Shown: in pieces, positions 59,503 through 64,000 of the stretch
How positions within the stretch are numbered: the stretch's first letter is position 1
Layout: each line of letters starts with the position of its first letter
Assembly (NCBI RefSeq): GCF_900094555.1
Contig: NZ_FMAC01000009.1
Span: forward strand, 1-64,000
DNA from: Martinezella hainanensis
Lineage (GTDB): Bacteria; Pseudomonadota; Alphaproteobacteria; Rhizobiales; Rhizobiaceae
Length of the DNA stretch: 64,000 nt
Reading direction: 5' to 3'
Translations under genes and position numbers: made by a program
The notes under the pieces: model-generated
Database searches by the model: none
Told to the model about the DNA's origin: nothing
Seen by the model: the letters and a program-made list of their open reading frames with translations, nothing else

Positions 59503-60720
59503 TCATCCCCGCCAACCGTCGAGAAACACAACCTTCTCGACGCCGGTGAAACGGGCGACACGCTCCAGCTCCGCTTCAAGCTTCTCCAGCCGGCCGACGG
59601 ATGTCTTGACGCCCGGTTCCAGCCACAGGCGTTTGACATCGAGAGTGCCGGCCTTGCGGTCGGCCTTCATGTCGATCCGGCCGATCAGACGGTCTCCCTC
59701 CAACAACGGGAAGACGTAATAGCCGTATTCGCGCTTCGGTTCCGGCACGAAAATCTCGATCCGGTAGAAGAAGCCAAAGAGGCGTTCGGTGCGATTGCGA
59801 TCCCGCAAAGTCGGATCGAAGGGGCTGAGAACGCGGATGCGCGCCGGCGCTTCGGCATGATTGTCCAGCGTTTCGTGGAAATCGAGGAACGCGAAGGAAG
59901 GGCGCGGCTTGCCGCCGCCAGCGGGCTCGATCAGCACATCGGTCAGCTCGTCGCGATGCGTCTCGACCCACGTCTTGGCTTCCTGCGGCGACACGAGATC
60001 CCAAAAGGCTGCGATCTCGCCCGACGTCGCGAAGCCGAGACGCTGTAGCGCGCTGCGGCAGGCCCAGTCCACGAATTCGTCATGCTCGACTTCCGGCTCA
60101 TGGAAATGGCTCGGCAGGACACGCTCCACGAGGTCGTAGACCTTCTGGAAATTGGTGCGGCCGGCAATCGCGAATTTGCCGGTGCGCCAGAAATATTCGA
60201 GCGCCGTCTTGTTCGGGTGCCAGTTCCACCAGCCGCCGGAGACATGATCCTCCGCCTTGACCTCGCGGGCAGTGATGGCGCCATTCTTCAGCACGCGCTC
60301 GTAGGTTTCCTCGAAAGCCGCCTCGAACCCCTCCCCCCGCCATTTGCGCCAGCGTGCGATAATCGCCTCGTCCTCGCGGCGGAAGCGGTGCTTCCAGTAG
60401 ACGAAGAAGGCGCTCGGCAAGATAGAGGCATCATGCGTCCAGTTCTCGAAGAGGGCGCCGTCCTTTTCCAGAAGCTCCGTCAGATGCTCGCGCCGATAGG
60501 TCTGGTTGCGCGAAAACAGGATCTGATGATGGGCGCGCTCGACGGTCGCGATACTATCGACCTGCACGAAACCGATGTCGTGGATGAGCTGCAGCAGGCC
60601 CGCCTTGGTCAAGGCACGGTTCGGTGGATTGGCGAGCCCCTGCTTGGCAAGGAACACGCGGCGGGCATCACGATTCGAGAGCAGATTCGTCATGAGCAGA
60701 TCATAGGCATAAATTCCCAT
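59503..60720 (-). CDS. YcaQ-type crosslink-repair DNA glycosylase (winged-helix)
   Basis: A 405-residue protein of the HTH_42/YcaQ family. The QxD catalytic motif is VQVDSIATVERAHHQILFSRN (residues about 46-66). Winged-helix modules and SGGWWNWHPNKTALEYFWRTGKFAIAGR follow. It unhooks interstrand DNA crosslinks by base excision, as shown for E. coli YcaQ and Streptomyces AlkX-type enzymes. The start is uncertain among ATG 60720, ATG 60693 and GTG 60753. It is divergent from the biotin transporter bioMNY. Confidence 0.88.
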   Translation of the reverse strand: MGIYAYDLLMTNLLSNRDARRVFLAKQGLANPPNRALTKAGLLQLIHDIGFVQVDSIATVERAHHQILFSRNQTYRREHLTELLEKDGALFENWTHDASILPSAFFVYWKHRFRREDEAIIARWRKWRGEGFEAAFEETYERVLKNGAITAREVKAEDHVSGGWWNWHPNKTALEYFWRTGKFAIAGRTNFQKVYDLVERVLPSHFHEPEVEHDEFVDWACRSALQRLGFATSGEIAAFWDLVSPQEAKTWVETHRDELTDVLIEPAGGGKPRPSFAFLDFHETLDNHAEAPARIRVLSPFDPTLRDRNRTERLFGFFYRIEIFVPEPKREYGYYVFPLLEGDRLIGRIDMKADRKAGTLDVKRLWLEPGVKTSVGRLEKLEAELERVARFTGVEKVVFLDGWRG

Positions 60721-60800
60721 GCTTTCAAAGAGGCCCTGATTTGATAAATCCACGCGATGCGCTATAGCTCCGCGACTGTGCCATGGAATAGGGAAGCGGC

Positions 60801-61478
60801 TTGGATATTCGGTTCGACAATGCCGGCGTCAATTACGGCACACGTACTGCGCTGTCGCCGCTCAGCCTGACGCTTCAGGAGCGCCGCATCGGCGTGATCG
60901 GCCTCAATGGTTCCGGCAAAACGACTTTCGCGCGGCTGATCAACGGGCTCGTGAAGCCGACGATCGGGCGCGTCGTGGTCGACGGTCTCGATACCGTCGG
61001 CGATGCCACCAAAGTGCTTGGAAAGGTCGGCTACATCTTCCAGTCGCCGCAGAACCAGATCATCCTGCCCATCGTACGTGACGACATCGCCTTCGGGCTG
61101 AAGGCGCGCGGATACGACAAGGCGCAAATCGAAGCTGCGGTCGACGGCATTCTGGGGCGCTTCGGCGTCGGCCATCTCGGTTCGCGGCGCGCGCATGAGC
61201 TTTCCGGCGGCGAGTTGCAGATGGCTGCCCTGTGTTCCGTGCTGGTAACTGGTCCGGACATCCTCATTCTTGACGAGCCGACCAACCAGCTCGATCTCAA
61301 GAACCGGGCGCTGGTACAGAAGACCATCATGGGCCTGCCAGAAAGCGTCATCGTCATCAGCCACGATCTGCCCCTACTCGACGACTTCGAGCGAGTATTG
61401 TTGTTCGACCAGGGCCGGCTCGTTGCCGACGCGCCGGCGGCGGAGGCGATTGCGCGCTACAGGGAGCTGGCGGCCTGA
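60801..61478 (+). CDS. bioM: Biotin ECF transporter ATPase BioM
   Basis: A 225-residue energy-coupling-factor ATPase: Walker A GLNGSGKTTFARL, Q-loop YIFQSPQNQIILPIV (the SPxNQ pattern of ECF ATPases), signature ELSGGELQMAALCSVLV, Walker B ILILDEPTNQLD and switch His in VISHDL. It powers biotin uptake with BioN and BioY. The TTG start at 60801 is preceded by AGGGAAG. Its TGA overlaps bioN as TGATG. No BioR box was seen upstream. Confidence 0.93.
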   Translation: MDIRFDNAGVNYGTRTALSPLSLTLQERRIGVIGLNGSGKTTFARLINGLVKPTIGRVVVDGLDTVGDATKVLGKVGYIFQSPQNQIILPIVRDDIAFGLKARGYDKAQIEAAVDGILGRFGVGHLGSRRAHELSGGELQMAALCSVLVTGPDILILDEPTNQLDLKNRALVQKTIMGLPESVIVISHDLPLLDDFERVLLFDQGRLVADAPAAEAIARYRELAA

Positions 61479-62080
61479 TGCAGACGCTGCATGTCGATGT
61501 CGATACCTGGCTGCACCGGCTCTCGCCGCGCCTGAAGCTGCTGGCGCTGACCGCATTCGGCGTGCTGCTCTTCCTTACTCAATCCATCACCGTGCTTGCC
61601 TGTGCAAATCTGATCGGCGCCGGCCTTTATTTCCGCAGTGGCCTGTCGATTGCAGAGGCACTAAAGCGGCTGTGGCCGATCCTGATCTCGATTGCGGTCC
61701 TCGCGATTTTTGCGGCCTTGGTCGGCCCGCTTCACGCGGCAATCGTCACCGCCCTGCGGCTGACGGCACTGGCGCTGTTTGCTGCCACGGTGACGGCGAC
61801 GACATCGATGGCCGCTTTCATCGACGAGATCACCGCCCTTGCCATGCCGCTCGAAAAAATCGGCCTGCTGAGAGCCGCCGATATCGGGCTTGCGATCGGC
61901 CTCGTCATCCGCTTCGTGCCCGAAATTCTCGATCGCTATCGCGCGATCCGCGAAGCACATCAGGCACGCGGGATCAAGATCCGCCTGGCAACCACGCTCG
62001 CGCCGTTGATCATCCTGACGCTGCGCGATGCGGACAATATCGCCGCTGCGATTGACGCGCGCGGCATTCGGCGTCAATGA
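61478..62080 (+). CDS. bioN: Biotin ECF transporter transmembrane protein BioN
   Basis: A 200-residue T-component with about five helices and the C-terminal coupling motif with ARG in HQARGIKIRL and DARGIRRQ, which contacts the ATPase grooves. Segments LSPRLKLLALTAFGVLLFLTQSITVLACANL and VAIFAALVGPLHAAIVTALRLTALALFAATV are typical of short BioN proteins. It starts on the last base of the bioM stop and is followed 28 bases later by bioY. Confidence 0.93.
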   Translation: MQTLHVDVDTWLHRLSPRLKLLALTAFGVLLFLTQSITVLACANLIGAGLYFRSGLSIAEALKRLWPILISIAVLAIFAALVGPLHAAIVTALRLTALALFAATVTATTSMAAFIDEITALAMPLEKIGLLRAADIGLAIGLVIRFVPEILDRYRAIREAHQARGIKIRLATTLAPLIILTLRDADNIAAAIDARGIRRQ

Positions 62081-62108
62081 ACATAAATCTCTTTCGGAAG
62101 GAGCAGCC

Positions 62109-62666
62109 ATGAACACCCGCGATCTCGTCCTCTCGGCGCTTTTTGCCGCCATCATCGTGGCGCTCGGCCTGTTACCGCCCATCCCGATCGGCATCATTCC
62201 CGTTCCGATCACGGCGCAATCGCTCGGCGTCATGCTCGCCGGCGTCGTGCTTGGCGCCAAGCGCGGCACGATCGCGGTGCTGCTGGTGGTCGTACTCGTT
62301 ACCATCGGCCTGCCGGTCCTTTCCGGAGGACGCGGCGGACTAGCCGTCTTTGCCGGTCCGACGGCCGGCTTCTTCGTCGGCTGGATCTTTGCAGCCTTCG
62401 TCACCGGCTATCTCTCGGAGAGATTGGTGAAGCCGGAGCAAAGCAGCCTCGCGCAGGGTGTCGGCTTTTTCATCGCCGCCGCCATCGGCGGTGTCGTGGT
62501 GCTCTATGCTTTCGGCATTGCCTGGCTGACAATCAACGTTGGCTTCAGCAAGGCGTTCGTCGGCTCCATGGGCTTCGTGCCGGGAGACCTTATCAAGGCA
62601 TTTGTCGCAGCTCTCGTCGGCCGCGCCGTCATGGCTGGCTACCCGCTTCTGCCGCAGCGGAGCTGA
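62109..62666 (+). CDS. bioY: Biotin transporter S-component BioY (BioMNY)
   Basis: A 185-residue S-component: LGLLPPIPIGIIPVPITAQSLGVMLAGVVLGAKRG (residues about 22-56) and GGRGGLAVFAGPTAGFFVGWIFAAF are the biotin-binding signatures. GGAAGGAGCAGCC precedes the ATG. With BioM and BioN directly upstream it forms a complete high-affinity ECF importer. This differs from the BioR-linked bioY at 11021, which has no adjacent ATPase; the two share the fold but differ in sequence. Confidence 0.94.
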   Translation: MNTRDLVLSALFAAIIVALGLLPPIPIGIIPVPITAQSLGVMLAGVVLGAKRGTIAVLLVVVLVTIGLPVLSGGRGGLAVFAGPTAGFFVGWIFAAFVTGYLSERLVKPEQSSLAQGVGFFIAAAIGGVVVLYAFGIAWLTINVGFSKAFVGSMGFVPGDLIKAFVAALVGRAVMAGYPLLPQRS

Positions 62667-62704
62667 AGCGCCCACGCGGGCAGCGACATGCCGTCCTTGT
62701 CCGC

Positions 62705-63106
62705 TCAAGCCAGATACTTATAGAGCCAGTCGCGCGTATCTTCCGGCAACGGCACGGGATCATGCTCATCGCCGCGCACCGCGAGCCAGAGGATTTCCAC
62801 CTCCGCCGCAAGTTCGTTGCCGGTTTCGATTGCGACGACGAAACCGATCGACTTGCCACCAATCTTGTTGACGCTGATCGAGTAACGGGCAAGGTCATCA
62901 TAGTGCAAGGCGCGATGCAGCGAGCAGGACGCCTTCTTGGCGATGTAGATGGGCTCATCATCGACCAGCGGCCGCGTACGCCAGAAATTCGAGAGCGCTG
63001 TTTCCGCCTGCGAGATATAGGAGGCGATAAACATCTGGCCGTGCCGGTCGACATCGCGCGGCGGCACCCTTACCTCAATGACATCGGATCGTTCTACTCT
63101 CGCCAT
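62705..63106 (-). CDS. Hot-dog fold thioesterase (4HBT-like)
   Basis: A 133-residue hot-dog protein beginning MARVERSDVIEVRVPPRDVD. The core is VDRHGQMFIASYISQAETAL, where Asp20 matches the catalytic Asp of 4-hydroxybenzoyl-CoA-type thioesterases, and KKASCSLHRALHYDDLARYSISVNKIGGKSIGFVVAI follows. It should hydrolyse an acyl-CoA or acyl-ACP; the substrate is not clear. ATG 63106 is preferred to the GTG one codon upstream. It converges with bioMNY and is divergent from the deacetylase-like gene. Confidence 0.87.
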   Translation of the reverse strand: MARVERSDVIEVRVPPRDVDRHGQMFIASYISQAETALSNFWRTRPLVDDEPIYIAKKASCSLHRALHYDDLARYSISVNKIGGKSIGFVVAIETGNELAAEVEILWLAVRGDEHDPVPLPEDTRDWLYKYLA

Positions 63107-63274
63107 CACGCAATAACCCTGGCCGGCGCCATACTGACCTTAATGAAAGCTTAACACTGCGCCTCGATAAGTAAACGGACGCCATCCCAAAGTGGTTAAG
63201 ATGGATTGTTGACATTGTAGTGACATGGTCCATGTCCTGTAATAGGCGTCACGCCTCATTTATAGATTGGTCCC

Positions 63275-64000
63275 ATGAGCACACGTCTTTACGAACACCC
63301 GATCTTTCTTGAACACATCGTTCCGCCCGGCCATCCGGAGCGGCCCGACCGGCTGCGCTCGCTGAACATTGCGCTGGAGCATCCGAATTTCGAGCGGCTG
63401 GACCGGCGAAAAGCTCCTGCGGCGCATGAGGATGCGATCCTGCTTGCCCATCCGGAAGAGCACCTGGATTTCGTTCTGCGCTCGATGCCGGACAGAGGCG
63501 ATGATGGTGAGATCAACCAGCTCGAAGCCGACACCTATGCCAGCCCGAAGACGCTGCAGGCGATCATGCACGGCGTCGGCGGCGCCATGGCGGCGGTCGA
63601 CGATGTCTTCTCCGGCGCTGCCGACAATGTTTTCGTCGCAGCCCGTCCGCCCGGTCACCATGCCGAGAAGACCAAGGCCATGGGCTTCTGTTTCTTCAAC
63701 AATGCGGCGATTGCCGCCCGCCATGCGCAAAAGGCCCATGGCGCCGAGCGCGTCGCCATCGTCGATTGGGACGTGCACCACGGCAACGGCACGCAGGACA
63801 TTTTCTGGGACGATCCCTCCGTGCTCTTCTGTTCCACCCACCAGATGCCGCTCTATCCGGGCACGGGCAAGAAGGATGACGTTGGCGCACACAACACCAT
63901 CGTCAACGCGCCGCTTTCGCCCAATACCGGCGGCGATCAATTCCGCGAGGCTTTCAAGTCGCGCGTGCTGCCGGCGCTGAATGATTTCCGCCCCGATCTC
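63275..64000 (+). CDS. Histone deacetylase-like protein (AcuC/AphA family), 5' part
   Basis: 242 codons are open to the right edge, so the gene is incomplete here. The deacetylase fold is clear: HPIFLEHIVPPGHPERPDRL at the start, the catalytic loop VFVAARPPGHHAEKTKAMGFCFFNNAAIAARHAQ with two His, VDWDVHHGNGTQDIF with zinc ligands, and STHQMPLYPGTG. Bacterial members deacetylate acetylpolyamines or acetyl-lysine in proteins such as acetyl-CoA synthetase. A short hairpin, AGGCG-TCA-CGCCT, lies at 63244-63256 upstream. Confidence 0.92.
   Translation, partial: MSTRLYEHPIFLEHIVPPGHPERPDRLRSLNIALEHPNFERLDRRKAPAAHEDAILLAHPEEHLDFVLRSMPDRGDDGEINQLEADTYASPKTLQAIMHGVGGAMAAVDDVFSGAADNVFVAARPPGHHAEKTKAMGFCFFNNAAIAARHAQKAHGAERVAIVDWDVHHGNGTQDIFWDDPSVLFCSTHQMPLYPGTGKKDDVGAHNTIVNAPLSPNTGGDQFREAFKSRVLPALNDFRPDL

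Noticed and set aside
60721..60800. Possible BioR box upstream of bioM
   Set aside because: Only CGCTATAGC and TTTGATAAATC-like sequences are present, neither matching TTATMKATAA.
1..64000. CRISPR arrays, rRNA or tRNA genes
   Set aside because: No regularly spaced short repeats and no recognisable structural RNA gene were seen on reading both strands.

Overview
The window reads as a chromosomal segment of a Rhizobium/Agrobacterium-type alphaproteobacterium (order Rhizobiales). Supporting evidence is a CcrM-type GANTC methyltransferase, BioR with its operators, an ispH-thrB-rnhA cluster, the cox cluster order (coxB, coxA, ctaB, coxF, ctaG, coxC), an IalB-family protein, RIME-like intergenic repeats and the high-GC coding style. 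Almost all of it is ordinary core genome. No rRNA, tRNA or CRISPR array was seen.

Layout. 1-262: 5' end of an IS5-type transposase, cut by the window edge. 415-7,565: smc, a DsbA-like thioredoxin, a DUF721/DciA protein, then divergently mutY, a HAD phosphatase and an NTF2-like protein. 7,741-14,210: ccrM; a NIPSNAP-monooxygenase pair with a divergent ArsR-type regulator; bioY with a DUF1284 gene, under bioR with two BioR operators; a HAD hydrolase; a lipoprotein. 14,524-20,814: thrC, an M16 peptidase, a GNAT and a membrane PAS-GGDEF-EAL protein. 20,941-25,029: metallopeptidase, CsbD, YqgE, a DsbD-N-like protein, a peroxiredoxin and a VOC protein. 25,245-27,943: a zinc-type ABC transporter with a small leading membrane protein and a Zur-like palindrome. 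28,098-31,603: argP/lysR with divergent lysE and a DapA-like gene, bracketed by two near-identical Dabb genes.

31,680-34,401 is the one clearly foreign stretch: an AT-rich island with one 818-aa gene joining a DUF4062-like N-terminus to a long alpha-helical, HEAT-like region. It is the best candidate here for an undescribed conflict or defence system.

34,531-45,627: rnhA, thrB, ispH, SURF1, DUF983, then the cytochrome c oxidase cluster, interrupted by an opposite-strand CPT-like kinase gene, and ialB. 45,692-57,291: tldD, a MazG-like gene, a D-Ala-D-Ala carboxypeptidase, a polysaccharide deacetylase, pdxH, a lipoprotein, a J-domain protein, fabI, a histidine phosphatase, a DUF1344 protein, aroC and a ribB fusion. 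57,496-64,000: a GNAT, an M19 dipeptidase, a YcaQ-type glycosylase, bioMNY, a hot-dog thioesterase and the start of a histone-deacetylase-like gene.

Biotin uptake appears twice: a BioR-linked solitary bioY, and a complete BioMNY transporter with no BioR box that I could see. Several intergenic repeat families recur: two RIME-like copies, three GC-rich palindromes and two shorter nested palindromes. Some supply the stop codons of their neighbours.
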